Part shown: piece by piece, positions 48,880 through 62,301 of the stretch
How positions within the stretch are numbered: the stretch's first letter is position 1
Layout of the letters: every line of letters starts with the position of its first letter
Source: Gentiana macrophylla
Taxonomy: Eukaryota > Streptophyta > Magnoliopsida > Gentianales > Gentianaceae
Length of the DNA: 64,000 nt
NCBI GenBank assembly: GCA_026214975.1
Contig: CM047815.1
Location: 62,937,852-63,001,851 of the forward strand
Direction: 5' to 3'
The notes under the pieces: generated by a model
Database searches by the model: none
What the model was told of the DNA's origin: nothing
The model's input: only the letters and a program-made list of their open reading frames with translations
Position numbers and translations under genes: made by a program

Positions 48880-50610
48880 AATAGAGAATCATAAAAATGA
48901 ATTTCCATTGATTTTTAGTAATTACAATGGTAGTACTTATAGTAGAATTACAATGAGAGGGAAATAAATGATGGGATTACAAAATGATTACAAATTGATT
49001 ACGGAGATATTTCTTGATCCTGTAGAATATTCTCAACACGCCCCCACAATCTCATTGGAATGTAATGAACATGGAGATTGGCCCGTAATCTTGTCATTAT
49101 CTCTAATACGCCCCCGCAATCGCATGATAAGACAATGAACATGGAATTTGGCTCGTAATGAATGAATCTTGTTTCATTGACATGGTGCCTGCAACAAATT
49201 TCTCCATATCAATCGGCAACAACTACTTCACATTAACCGGATATTGCTTAAATCTGTAATGGATGACTCAAAATTTTGAAGAGTCATAAAAGAAGCGATA
49301 GAGGAGAAATATTTGAAGGGAATCATCCTTAAGATGATGGGATACCCTAAAGAAAGAAAAAAAAAACATAATTTTTTTATAGATTGAGATAGAGCAAATC
49401 CAGCGATTGAAAGTATACTTGCCGATGAAATGAGTGAATTTAGAGATAATTCATTTTGATTACTAGAAAGAAGGGAGAGAAAAAAAATGTTTTGAGGGAC
49501 TATCACTATTAAGTGATTGAATCGTCTATTTTTTTAATAGAAAAAATAAACCTCATATTGCTGAGGTTTGAGAGACGAATAATGACAAAGCAATTTATTT
49601 GTAAAAAACAAAAAAAAAAAAAAACATAAAAGTGAAATGCAGGTGGCATGATGAAATGTTGATAGAGTACGAGAGAACATTGAAAGAACATAAAAGAGGA
49701 TACGAGAGAAGAAGTGAAAGAGAAAATGATAGAATGGTGAATAGTATTGAGAATTATGATTTGGGAAAGACCTTGGTGGAGATTGCTGGAAATTTGACGA
49801 GGTAAAAAGAAATTGACGATACTAATTCACCAAAGAAATCAGATAGACGGGACACCAAAGAAATTGAGAAATGATCGGGATGACAAGCTTGAATTGGAAC
49901 AAATTTGCAATTTCGGACATCATAAATAATTTATTCAGAACAACTATAAAGGTAAAATCAACGGAAAAAAACAACCAAGGATATGCTGATCCACTTGGGA
50001 AGCATGAAATAAGCGTATGGAGGCAAACAACATCACAATTTATTTAAATCAACTTAAGAAATAAAAAATTAAAATAAATGTAAGAAATGAGGAAGGTGAG
50101 GGTTCGTTCAGATGAATGTTACGAACCCCCACCCAAACATTTTTCCGTAAAGATTGCTCAGGACCGAAAAGACGTTAGCCAGGGGGCTCTGATACCATAT
50201 TAGGATCAAGCGCTTACTGTTGTACTAAAACCAATTGGTGTTAGTAAATGTGCTACTATATTTTCTTGTATCACGTCCCTCAAATGTGGGCCTATAAGAA
50301 GGGAGAGAGACCCAACACTTGACTTGTTTTTTTTTGTTTGGTAAGTGTAGGCCTATAATAAGAGTGTGGGGCCCAACACTTGATTTTTTTGTTTTTGTTT
50401 TTAATTATGCTGGAAGTGGGGCTTGAACTCAGGGTCTCCTGCTCCGATACCATAATAGAGAATAATAAAACTAAATTTCCGTTGATGTTTAGCAATTACA
50501 ATGGTAGTACTTATAGTAGAATTACAATGAGAATGCAATAGCTGAGATTACAAAATGATTACAAATTGATTTCAGAGATATTTCTTGATCCTGTAGAATA
50601 TTCTCAACAC
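48880..50610 (-). mobile_element. TRIM retrotransposon with perfect TSD
   Basis: 1731 bp. Direct LTRs 48880-49039 and 50454-50610 (about 160 bp), flanked by the perfect duplication CATTT at 48875-48879 and 50611-50615. Next to the right LTR, the minus strand reads ATGGTATCGGAGC (50441-50453), a near-match to the initiator tRNA-Met PBS. Next to the left LTR, GATTGTGGGGGC is the polypurine tract. The interior of about 1.4 kb has no coding capacity, as expected of terminal-repeat retrotransposons in miniature. LTR ends are GTGTTGAG and TCTCTATT rather than strict TG...CA if the 5-bp TSD is taken at face value. Confidence 0.85.
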
Positions 50611-50916
50611 CATTTTGGTGCATGTTCAGCTTCCCTTATTATTATTATAATGAATTTGATGATGCTCTTGCTCTTGGGAAACACATATAGCGCCTCCGAC
50701 GACACTACTATTGCTGTTTCAGTTTGGTAACCAGTAGTAATTAAGACTAGCTTTTAATTAAATTTGTTAATTTAATTTAATTTAATTCTATTTAGTTTAT
50801 AAAAAGTAATGTAGGTATCATTCGAAATTTGTGTGTGTATTCCTTCATTCATTCAAATAAACTGTAGTGTGTACTATGTTGTACTGTATATAAATGCACA
50901 CACATACATGTTGCAG

Positions 50917-51134
50917 GTGGTGGTGAAGGAGAAATGAAAGTTGAACAGAAGCAACCGTTGATGACGACTACGAAAACACCGATATATATTCTTCAAAAAA
51001 AAGTGTACACCACCTTATGTATGTATCCCATGGCATTTGCATCAACTTTCCTAAAGTTGATCATTCTAAGAGCTTCAGTAATGGTTTTACAAAAAAAGTT
51101 GTGTTTTGTTTGGTCTGTTAATTCAATGAAATAG
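50917..51134 (+). CDS. Possible small exon/ORF, unrecognised
   Basis: Follows a plausible acceptor (TGTTGCAG at 50909-50916). Frame GGEGEMKVEQKQPLMTTTK runs to a TGA/TAG near 51132. No family recognised. The upstream donor candidate (50727) does not give a matching phase, so coding status is doubtful. Confidence 0.15.
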
Positions 51135-54080
51135 TGGTTGGTTGTGTCTCTGTAAATGTAAATTGGTGTTGAATATAATGATTTTTGGCACATTTTTATT
51201 TATTTATTAAGAAAATAAGGGTGTTACGATAAGAAAAACCAAAAGGTGAAGGTTGCAGTACAATTTCCCGAAGGAGAGGGCTGTTGGTTTTATGAGAAAT
51301 TGTGAGAGGTTGAAATCATGTGATTTGCAGAGAACTATGAGGTGTATACACATTTCTCTGTGAGGGTTTAGCTTCAAGATCAAACACAGACACTATGGGT
51401 GAAAGTAATTGTCATCTTTAATAAAAGAAGCTTTCAGAAGATGAAGTTGAGTTTATGCATTTTCAACTTCTCATATGTGTTATAAATGGCTTCTACCAGG
51501 TGGAATGAAGATTAGATTTGCCCACCCAAAATTCATTTCACTCATTTGCTTCAAAAGTGAGGACAAATAAATCAACTAAATTACACAGAGTGACATTTTT
51601 TTGGTTCTTTTTATGTAGCAATCAATGATATTTAATTGTTGCTTTGGATACAACATATAGTAGCAACTGCTTTTCTTTTTTGTGTTTGAGGACTGTTGTA
51701 TTGCTGCTCCTTCAGTGGTGCTTTGATGCTGGGCATGGATGGATGTTTTTGCTGCATATTTCTGGTGTGTTTCACAAGGCTGCACATAATCTGGAGCAAT
51801 TATTTATTTATTTATTATTAGAGCTTTATTTTGGCTAGTTTTTTTTCTGTTTGTAGATGAAATTTGTGTTTTTTCTTTACAGTTGTTTGAAGATGGGCAT
51901 CTGACTAGGTTTGTATGCTCAACATACTCCTGCACCAGAGGTAAATTGTCTTTCTACCAATAGTTTTTGCTTTTGATCTTCCAGCTTCCTTTGTGTTCTT
52001 GTTGGGGTCAAGAAACATAATCTGTTTCTTGGCTAGCTTGTTTGATAGATGGAGAAATGAAGTGAGGTGGCCAAATGCAAACCATGGATACATTACTACA
52101 TGGAATTTGCTCATATTGTTCTGCACTACTTCCATTTGCTAACTAATTACAGTCTTAATTACTTGTTTTTTTTTGTATTCTTGGCACATGACATGATTAT
52201 ATATGATCAACTTTGTTATAAAAGTTGTTTATGTCATAAGGATCAAACATTAGCAAGCTCACGCATTGTGGTACTGTTAGTGTGTTCTTGTGTTTGAATG
52301 TGATATTGTTACTGTGATACTGTTACAGTTATTGTGATACTGAATATGAAAGCAAAAAAGATCGTGTGCTACCATCTTTATCTGATGGAATGGAACAACA
52401 CATTTTGATTTCTTAGTTGGAGTTAGAGTATTCTGATCCTGACATTCATTATGACATCAGCTTATCAAATACTCAAAACATATGGATAAAGTTGTGAGTA
52501 TTTGGAAACATTTATTGGGAGTATTTTTTTCCATTGTGATTGAATGTGTTATTTGAAAATACACAAGCTTTTTCCAAATGGTTTTTACTTTACTGTTTGT
52601 TTTCGTGTTAATCCATAAAGAAATAGAGTTTGTCCGTGTTGTTGTAAAGCTTGCTGAGTCCATGATTTTTGGTTAATCCCATAATGTTACTCTTAATGGT
52701 AATGGTAATGGTAATAGTAATGGTGTTATTGTGTTTGTTAATAAAACATGTTACTGTTACTGTGACTGTGATACTGTGTTAGTGTAAATGCTCTGATTAT
52801 TCGGATTTCAAAAACTATGTCGAAAGATTATCATATGAGATATCAAATTGAAGAGAAAAAAAAATGAACTTTGGTGAAAAAATATTGACGATCGGTGTTC
52901 TAAATCAAAAGTTAATGTCGTTTATAAGAAAAACGGTATGATTAATGCAAATGTTTTTTCGTATTTCAGTATTTACATCGAAAGGGTATCATATGAGATA
53001 TCAAAATGAAGAGAAAAAAAATGAATTTTGGTGAAGAATTTTGACTATTGGAGTTTTAAATCAAAAGTTACGGTTGTTAAAAAAAACTGCAGCAGCATTG
53101 AAGAAGCAGCAGCATGAAAAAAAAAAACGTGCGTTTAGGTTTTAGAAAATGCGTCCATCGAATCATATAGAAAGTTATTTTTGTCCGTCTGATTTTTTTT
53201 TTTCTTTTTTGCAACTTTTTCAAATTGTGTGTCATGTTTATTTATTTGTATTAAAAAAAAATGGATTTTATGTTTCTTCTCTCTTACATTTATTGTTCCC
53301 CAAAAAAAATTAAATAAAAAATTACACTTTTGTATATGAAGCACGAAAACGAAAACGAACACGGACACGGCCACATAGCTAATTTCAAAATTTAACGGGG
53401 CACGGGAGAGACACATGTTCAATATATATAAATATAATAAATATTCAAATAATAAATATTCAAATTATATGATCTAAATAACATCCAATTTATCATTTTT
53501 TTAAAGAAATCTAAATAACTAGACAAATCTTTTTTTTTTCAGGAAATAACTACACAAATCAACATACGTAATAAGTAAACTCGTTGAATATCTAAAACAG
53601 ATATTCGGCATTTATATATTTCCAAAAAGATATACAAAAATGTGATTGACTTTTAAAATATTATAAGTTGTTAAAGATGTTTGTTTATCAACAAAAAAAC
53701 ATATAATTAAATACGACATAATATTTGGCAATTTATAATCAATGTTGAAAATCATCATTTTAACGTTTCTATTGAAAAAATTAATAAAGAATAAAAAAAT
53801 TTGCATTCATGAGTGTTGACGTTGTGTCAGGTAGTGTTTACAGCGTCTCGTATGTGTGTTGGATGTTAAATTTTAAATAATAATATTTTAATCAGCTGAC
53901 ACGTGTCGGAGGCATATCGGTCGTGTCGAAAGAGTGTCAGGCACAGCGCTGGGCACCCGTATTGAAATGTATGTGTTTCTTAAGAACCTTAATCTTCATG
54001 TAAAATATATGAGATTAATCGTTTTTTTAAATAATTGTCTCTTCCTTTTTTTTTTTAAAATCAATTTTAATTAAAGTTAA
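51135..54080. other. Gene-free AT-rich interval
   Basis: No supportable gene. It contains TGTTACTGTGATACTG-type repeats (52290-52345, 52745-52785), a short (AATGGT)n run at 52690-52725 and the duplication listed separately. Confidence 0.55.
52805..53075. repeat. Direct duplication of about 115 bp
   Basis: Two diverged copies (about 52805-52920 and 52970-53075) share TATCATATGAGATATCAAA, GAAGAGAAAAAAAATGAA and TAAATCAAAAGTTA. Non-coding. Confidence 0.75.
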
Positions 54081-54086
54081 ATGAGT

Positions 54087-55220
54087 TTTTATTTTATTTT
54101 TGCTCTAAGTAAAGTTAAACCAACCTTAAGAGTTCTAAAGCCTATAAATCTTAAAACCACCTTACCGGATGAAGTTTCGGAATTGAAACAGCGAGCTGAT
54201 CAAATAACTCCCCATGGTGGCCCATCCTTCACTGCCGAATTTTCTAAACAACAAAGGGAAGTTTCACCTTCCAATTCCAAGACACCCAAGAAGTCTTACC
54301 ATCTCGTTTGAAGGCTCAAATGAGCAGGAATGCAAACGAGACATCCAAGAGGAAAGGTATGGATGTCAATTTTGGAGAAAATGCCGACTACAACCCGTGA
54401 TCCCCTGCCTCAAAGACTCGCGTGGTGTCTAGGGACCCTCTTGGAGAAGTACCCAATAACCGACCCAAATCTCTTTCTTCTCAAGAGGGGAGAGGGGCTA
54501 CGGCTACTTCCAAGAAGGACCAGCAAAAAGATGTGGGCAAGCCACCCAACAACCCCACACTACACCCCTCTGATCAAGGCAAAACTAATGAGTTATATCG
54601 AATGGACGTGGACTAGCAGGGCCGTAATCCGCTTTTTGAAGAAGATGGGGTAGCTGCGAGCTCCCAACCTTTCAACAAATCCTAATCCAATGAAGGTCCT
54701 CTCATGGAATTGCAGAGGTGCGTGCTCTGATGGCTTTTTGAGGCAACTTTGCAGTCTCCTCTCAGAACATAAACCCAATGTTCTTTGTTTGTTGGAACCT
54801 TTGTCAAATTTGCCATGAGAGGGAGGAGACCCCACTCCATGCCATCCGAGGCTGTAAATGGCCCTGTCGCGTTTGGAAGCAAATTCTCGAGTCTTCTTAA
54901 TGGGATGCTTTCTTTGCTACTCCAGATGTTCAGGGTTGGGTGATGGAAAATATTATGCCTTCTCTGACTGCCCGAGCCTTAGTAAAACAGTGGCCTTGTC
55001 TTTTTCGAGAGATTGGCTACGGTACTTGGTACTGGCGGAACAGGCTGACCCACTCCTCGGATATTGTTTATCCACATATTCAAGTGTTTATTTCTGATGC
55101 AGTTAAGTGTTCTAGGAATCTATGGCTAGCCTGGCCATTGATATAGATTAGATTTCTCTTTTTGTAACACTGCGGATTTGTTCCCAAATTTTTAATAAAA
55201 GTTCTCCTTTAAAAAAAAGC
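54087..55220 (+). mobile_element. Internally deleted L1-type LINE
   Basis: 54087-54660 encodes a Lys/Asn/Pro-rich broken frame like a LINE ORF1 tail. At 54692 the ORF2 endonuclease start MKVLSWNCRGA appears, reads SLLSEHKPNVLCLLEP, then is lost near 54815. The remainder (to about 55145) shows no reverse transcriptase motifs and looks like the 3' end, followed by AATAAA near 55193 and a poly(A) stretch at 55211-55218. Most of ORF2 has been deleted. No target duplication was identified. Confidence 0.6.
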
Positions 55221-55399
55221 TCCATGCCACCCTAAGGTCATAAGCTTCAAGTTTTTTTTTTCTTCAGGTTTTTGAGTTTCGAGCAGTCCCCCTAAGTGAG
55301 GTAAGCTTTTCCAGAAATTTGGTTGTTCTATCATCATTTGCTTTCATGTCTCTATTTCTGGAAGTTTTGCAGGTTCTCCTAGGTAGGAGCATTTCTCGC

Positions 55400-55917
55400 T
55401 AGGGGTGTAATCAAGCCAAGTTGACTCGATACTCTCTAGGGCTCAACTCGCCTATAAAAACTCGGACTCGAAACTCGGCCCGAGCTCGATCAAGCCATTA
55501 AAAGACAAAATCAAACTCGACTTGTCAAACACTCGATATTGCTCGTGAAATTAGTCGATAAGTGTTCACGAGAAATTTAAGAGAAACATATTCTCCATAA
55601 TTTTTTGGATTTCATTAATTTTCATAAAATATGACAAGATCGAGCTTGGCTCATATAATACTTAACTCGACTAATAATTAATAATTTATATAAGATATTA
55701 TTTAATATATATATATATATATATAAATAATTATTTCATAAGGCTCGATTAACTCGTGATCTACTCGAATATTTTATATTGAAGATCAAGATCGGCTCAG
55801 TTAATCATTCGAGTAGCTCGACTCGAGCTCAAACTCGAAAGAAACTGAATCTAGTCAAACTCCTTTCCGAGTCGAGTACGAGTAGTTCACGAGTAACCCG
55901 GTTCACTTAGAGCCCTA
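55400..55917. mobile_element. hAT-like MITE, CTCGA-rich
   Basis: 518 bp with ends TAGGGGTGTAATC and AGAGCCCTA (inverted TAGGG). Flanking 8-mers TTTCTCGC (55392-55399) and TTTCTTGC (55918-55925) differ by one base, as for an 8-bp hAT target duplication. Internally there are many ACTCGA/GCTCGA words in both orientations and a short (TA)n. Confidence 0.75.
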
Positions 55918-56014
55918 TTTCTTGCCATGGCAGGCCTCCCAAAATTGGACAGGACGATCTAATCGATTTGGTTGTGTCTTGCAGATCACAATTGTGAGTT
56001 TGAAGCTGACCATT

Positions 56015-57637
56015 GTTGAGAAATCTACGCGGGAACGCAGCGGAATTAAAAAATTTATTTCCTTTAACTAGGATCGACTTCGTTTAAGCAATAAACATAA
56101 CAAGTTAGTAGACGGTGGTTACCTTTCTTGATCTAAAAGATCGACGCTTTGACGTCTACGGAGAGTAGTGGTGCACGGAGCCACCCAAGTGTTTGGCCTC
56201 TACCGCTAGTCCACACGAACAACCCGCCGGAATCCACCATTGGATTGCTACTAGAAAAATCCGGTTGCTAAACCGGCCTTTTCTCTCTCTCTAAATCTCT
56301 CTAGAAAAGCTCTCTATTTTTTCACAAGAAACTATTAGTCTCTTGGAATTGTAATGTACAAAAGAGCTACCCAAGCAACCCCTTTTATAGGGTAACCTGC
56401 GCCCCAATGCTATCCCAATCTGATTGGGAGAAGCTTCCTAGTAGATTGAGGAGAGAGAAAATATTTTCCTAATAAAATAAGGAAAATCACTTTGATTGAT
56501 TTATCTCTTTTAATTTAATATCTTATATTAAATATTTCCAAGATATTGTCAATATCTAATATTGACTATCTTTATCTTATTACCATAAATCTATTTTTCT
56601 AAAAGTCAATTAATATCCAATATTAATATTATGGCAATCTTGTTAATTAAATTGCACAATCCAAGTGTATCTTATATGATAGGGCGGACCCGTCTTCCGG
56701 CCCTGATCCGTCGTCTGACCCACCATCATGTCGGCCGGCCTCCCCGGAAATCGATCATCCGCTCCTGTAGAGTGCGGATTGGAGCCCTTTGAGGGCATCC
56801 CAGAGCATAGGATGTGAGCCCGGGTCGGGTGCCCATAAGCCTCTCTTGCGGATCGAGCCCTCATAGTATATATGCTTGTATCAGGTCCTTAATTGTAATT
56901 ATCCCCAATGTTAACTATTCACGTCCTATAAATAGGGCTAGTTGTAACCCCATTAGGGGGACGAATTTCTGATGATATAAAGATAAGGCTAAGCTTAATT
57001 CACCAACTCACTCTATCAATTGTACGGCACCTCCACCTTCATACACAGCTCCACCGCGAGCAAATACCAATAACACCAATACAACAGCCAGAACACCACC
57101 GCTGACACCCTCAAATAATTTAGACGTTATCATTATACACTCCAAAATTGTGCCACCTTTAGCCAACAAATTGGCATCCAGAATATTCTTTAACTAATAT
57201 AATACTATGATTAATTAATTTACAAAATAAATATGTATCAATATACACAATATATATTTCGACTTATACATATATATTATATGTATATTTAATTAATTAA
57301 AATAATTAATATCTTGTATTATATTTTTTCATAATAAATAAATACTACCATATTAATTTATCACTATAACACTTTATAGTCGAGATAAAACTTTCCTTAT
57401 TTGGTCATCGCTATAACTTCATTTTATTCCGGCTAGATGTTCTTATGTGTGTGACCCGATAAGCTTCTGAATATGTTGGCCGTAGACATAAAGATAAAAT
57501 TATGAAAATGACCTTCACACCTAACGATCACGGAATAGCGTCTAGTAACACACCGTGACCCCCAATCATCGGAAGAGTCAAATGCAATGACTACTACCTT
57601 TCATTTGAAACAGTTACCGTTTAAATAGAATCCTATC
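56015..57637 (-). mobile_element. LTR-retrotransposon remnant
   Basis: Begins TGTTGAGAAATCTACGCGGG and contains, on the minus strand, a TATAAAAGGGG box near 56385. No coding. It is interrupted by the solo LTR at 56678-57132 and cut on the right by the Sirevirus. Family not identified. Confidence 0.45.
56678..57132 (+). mobile_element. Solo LTR with TTATA target duplication
   Basis: 455 bp, TGATAGGGCGGACC...GACGTTATCA, flanked by perfect TTATA at 56673-56677 and 57133-57137. It has TATAAATA at 56927-56934 in the plus orientation. No partner LTR or internal region is present in the window. Confidence 0.8.
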
Positions 57638-59014
57638 TGTTGGTCCCAGAGAAGGGTAAAACTATAGTCAGGGGGGGTGAATGACTATAGTGGAGTTTCA
57701 AAAACTTTTCTTGTATTTAAAAGCTTTTGGGCAGCGGATAAGTCCCTTCTTACTGTGTTTTTTCAAAGTAGTTTGGACAATCACAGATATAGATTATGAT
57801 GTGGCAATTTAAATGAATGCAGTAAAATAAATTGCAGAAAGTAAATTGACACAAGGCTTATAGTTGTTCAGGGTGGTGTAATCCCTTAGTCCACTCTTCT
57901 CCTGTGATGATTGGAGGAATTCACTATTGTTTTACAGATACAATAGTATGATTGTCCTTGGCTTCCCAAGCTTCACAATCTACAAGACTATCACTCCTTG
58001 ACTGCAACAGCTTCAGTGATTTAGTCTCTTTCACTGCTCTTTGAGATCAAATCCTTCAGCAGCTATCACAAGCACAACTCCTTCTCAGATGACTTCTGAT
58101 TCAGTTGCTTCAGTTTATTGTGAATGAGATTCACAAACTTGATTGATCAATCTCAGTGATAAATATGAAATTGTAGTTCTGATGTCTGAGTTGATCTCTA
58201 GATAAATCATTGTAAGTTCAGAGAGAAGGCTTTTCAAATTGACAGAGTTTCTGCTTCCTTTTTGCTTTTCTTAATCGTTATTTTACCTATCTGTCAATGC
58301 CTTCTATTTATAGCCTTGAGCATCCTTGATTTGAAATTCCGTCCGTTGGCTATATTTATGAGGGGAATAATCCTTGATTTTATTCTTGATTCCCCCTTAA
58401 TTTTATCCTCCTTGATTTCAGTCATCGGATTTTTCCTTCAAATGTATAGCAGAAAATCCGTCCTTGATTGATCCTCTGAATCTTCATCATTTTTCAATTC
58501 CGTTCTGATAAGGATTACTTCGCCGTTCTTTGACCGGTCGAGTGATCCATATGACTTTTCCGTTTAGATCTTTCTTCACCGTTATTGCCTTCACTTTTCC
58601 GAAAGTCAGTTTACTCTGCCGATTCACTGTTTCCTTCATTACTTCAGTTTTAAGGAGAATCTTTGTACTTCACTGATCATTGACTTGGGTGAGATCAGTG
58701 TACACCATATTTGAACATTAAATTTCATCACTTGAAATATACTTAGACTTATCCAAGGTCATCACAGACTTCCTTGGTTATAAGTCATACCATTAAGTCT
58801 TCACTACTTCTCTGCTGGTGCTTGGCTGGCCTCACTTCTCCGAATGTCTGCTTTACTTTTCCGTCCTACCAACTAGTAAAATACTTGTCTGAATTAACTT
58901 ATACAATATGTCAGACTCTAAGTAAAGACTTATACATAGAATTTCTAACTTATTTCAGGCTTGCTATAACAGCTAGTATGACCATCATCAAAACATAATA
59001 AAATGTTCCTAACA
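57638..59014 (-). repeat. Sirevirus 3' LTR
   Basis: 1377 bp, plus-strand ends TGTTGGTCCC and TTCCTAACA. Related to the solo LTR at 38002-39626. Confidence 0.85.
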
Positions 59015-59029
59015 ATTTCCCCCTTTTTG
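59015..59029 (-). promoter_or_regulatory. Sirevirus polypurine tract
   Basis: Minus strand reads TCAAAAAGGGGGAAAT directly before the LTR start TGTTAGG, the highly conserved Sirevirus PPT context. Confidence 0.85.
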
Positions 59030-59162
59030 ATGATGCCAAAACCCTCATAAGCCTGAACATAAGTAAGCCAATTTTTCATAATAATTAGCAGAACAACAAT
59101 TCAACAATTTTATTCATTTATCATAGGGCAATATGTTCAAAAATTTATTCAAGTGTTACAAA

Positions 59163-62100
59163 CTACATTTTGCTTAATTCAGCCTTGTACCTTTTGAATT
59201 TTGTAGTTTGAACCTCTTCAATGTCTTTCCAATCAATTTCTGGAAACTTCCACTTCCAGTATGCCATAACAGTGTATTCTGATACTCCCTTGAATACTTT
59301 CTTGGCAAAGAGTCTGTTGAAATCTGGCATGGTCTCATTTGCCCTAGGTTCTCCAAAATACTTCTCCAGTCTCTCCCTAGCTTCAGCAATATGTGAGTAA
59401 TCAAACTTAAAACTTTTGTAGAGACTCCACTGCTCCTGTTTGTCCATTGTACCCATAGGGTTGAAGAATTTTGCCATATGGTTGAAATCTTCTTGTTGTT
59501 CAGTTGGCAAGTCTTCTGGTCCTTATGCTGAAAGTGGTATGGCTGAACTTGGTTTGCTGTTGGATTGTTTTAGAAGTGTAAACTCTCTCTTGACATCATT
59601 GTAGAGTTTGGCCATATCAGTTCTCATCCTTTCATCCTGATAGCTTAGCCAATCAGCCCATGCTTCATCTTGTGAAAGATGAGGATAGAGTCCTTCCTGT
59701 ACTCTGAAAAATTCTCTTTCATGGTCCAGTACATCTGCTTCATATTCTGCTTTGCTTTTGTGACCAATTAATGCACGTTACGTGTCCACCAAAGGTATAT
59801 GGAGTTGCTGCTTTGCCTCTGTGGTATTTCCTCCGTACTAAGTCTGTGTGTTGATTTGCTTTGATCCTCTTTCTTTGGCCGGATCCGTGTCTTTCTTGAT
59901 TGCCGGATCTGTCTCTGTCATCATCTCTTCTTTGCATAGGATGAGGAAATCCAGTGCCGGGTTCATTTAAGGCTCTTTCTCTTTCTTCTCTAGCCCTCAT
60001 TTGTTGTTCTTCTGCTTCATTTTTTATTCTTATTTCTCTGTACCTTGCTCTCAGTTGTTCTTCAGTGATGTTTGGGGGTCTAATAGTTGATCCTTCAGGC
60101 TTATCCTGATTTTCCCCCTTTTTGGCAGCATCATCCCTCTGCTAGAGTAATATGCTATTTGTTGCCTCTGCCGTTCCAATCAGAGAGTCCATCTTTGATT
60201 CGATGGATGTGAATCTGTTATCATGACTAGTCAGTTTCTCTGTGACACTGCGTAGTCTTGTTCCAAATGCCACTGCCATGGATTCATTTTCATGTGAGAT
60301 GTGTTGCCTGAGACCTGCATGGTTGTTTGTGATGTTAATGTTGAGTTGTCTCAACATATCTCCTTGGCGTTGAACAACAATATTATGTGCCTCAATGTAT
60401 TCAGCAATGGCCTCAAATTATCTCTCAATAGAGTAGCTTTTGTCATTGAATGCCGAGGTCATGGATCTAAGATGCATGGCTTGCTGCTCTAGTTCTTATG
60501 CTAGTAGATCTACTGCTTTTTCAAATGTTTCATTTGAAATACCATTGGCCAGCTGAGTGAGATTGTGCCGGAAGTCAGCTGGTTCTGGGTCTGTTTGCTG
60601 TCCTCAGTCTTGGTGTTGAGTAACATCTACATGGACATCCAAGTCTTCAAGAATTTGTGTAGATGAGTATGTTGGTGTGGCTTGAACTGCTTTTCCCCCT
60701 TGCTCTGTGCTGGGAATTGTCTTGGCTGGAGTGGAGGCAGCTGAGCCAGTGTCCACTATGGTTATGTTGTCAGCCGGATTTGCAGCAGATAGTGGTTGAG
60801 TGGTTGTCTTAGCTAGTGTTGTTGACTTGTGGGATGGCTGTAGGAAGGTGCTTAGAAGAATGTCATCATCAATTGCATCCGGTGTAGGAGTAACCTCTTC
60901 TCCTTGTGTGTCATGATGATCAGCATGATGGTCGTCATTATCATTGTCATCCTGATCATCTCCATCATCTTGATCAGTGTCATCATTATCATCTCTACCA
61001 CCATCTTCTGAATCATCATTTTGGCTGTTAGATATTTGCGGCAGTTTTGCCTTTGCTGCATCTACCAAGTCCCGTAGAGAGAGATTCATCAAGTACACCA
61101 ACCAGAGTGGTGATTCCCGAAAAATTAAATAGCCATGCTTCCTCAAAGAAGCATGCGATCCGAATCTCGAATCTTATTTCTGGAATCGCCTTCTTTCCAT
61201 TCAAGATATTCTGCAATTCGATCATCAATATCGTTTGCGGACAATTGTGCAGGTTCTTCTGGAGATTCCTCATCATCTCTAGTGTCTCCTGTGATTTCCT
61301 CATTTACAGGTTGTTCATCCTCACTTTCATTTTCTTCTCCATGTTGTTCTGCCTCATCATTTTCTTCTTCTTCTTCATCGATTAATTTTCCAAAGGCTGT
61401 CTTGTCCAAATTGCGTTGAACCCTTTGTTTCTTTCTTTGACCGGAGGGATGAGTTGTTGTTTTCTTTCTCTTCCCTCCCCCGACTTGTTTTTGCTGTTTA
61501 ACATAGGTAAACATGACTTTGGACTCATGCAGTTTGTGAAGTTGTACAACGTGGACTTTGAGACATTGCATCGAGATAGTGTAAATCAATCCCATATGAC
61601 TTTTTCACCCGCAATTGTCATTTCTTCGTCTTTCCTTCTTCATTGCTCCCTTTGTGGTTGCTTTAACTTCACCTTGGATTTGTTCTTTGAGTCTTAAAAA
61701 GAAGTACTTTGCCCAATTGAACTCCAGATTGTTGTAGATGATTCCCATTACCGCATTCTGATTTCTGTCATGGCATTATTTGCTCCCAACTTTCCTTCAA
61801 TACTTTTGCCAATTAGGGAACTGAATTCACTAAATGGTTTCTTTAAAACGGATCTAAGACAATTGACCTTCTTGGTCCCTGGGTTAGCCGTTTTGGCGAT
61901 GGTTACCCAGAATCCATCCAGATCCTGTGTTACCAAGGACGCTTTGCATTGCCCTTTGTTTGAGAGTGTGAGGTATTTTTGAATTACCTTTTCCGTAATG
62001 ACCACTTCTGTGCCGTTTACAGATGCAATGATCTTGTCTTCTTCCCACTCGTCACCTTTCTCAGTAGGGAGCCCAGACACGTATTTTGCAGATTTCTAGA

Positions 62101-62301
62101 AGGAGATGAGACTTTCATAGCATATTTCGGTTATTGGAGGATTTAGGAATGTTGATAGTTTTAGGCTTTTGCATCCAGCTGCCAATCGTTTTGCTTCTTC
62201 ATCATTTCCACACAAATTTAAGTAGTGTTCTTCTTGGAAGAATGATCTAGTGGCAATGGATTTTTCATACCCACTTGGGTGTTTGAGGAAGATGAAGCCA
62301 T
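59163..62301 (-). pseudogene. Sirevirus envelope-like / accessory ORF region
   Basis: Starts near 62301 (MASSSSNTQV) and, across frameshifts and stops, reads SFFQEEHYLNLCGNDEEAKR, DGFWVTIAKTANPGTKKVNC, a basic GGGKRKKTTTHPSGQRKKQR, Glu-rich and then Asp-rich tracts (61146-60604), a coiled-coil-like stretch (60357-60142), an Arg/Glu-rich hydrophilic part, and a final frame (59510-59163) ending KFKRYKAELSKM. The position between RNase H and the LTR, and the overall composition, match the env-like ORF of Sireviruses. Its function is not established. I see no signal peptide or clear membrane segment. Clearly broken. Confidence 0.6.
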
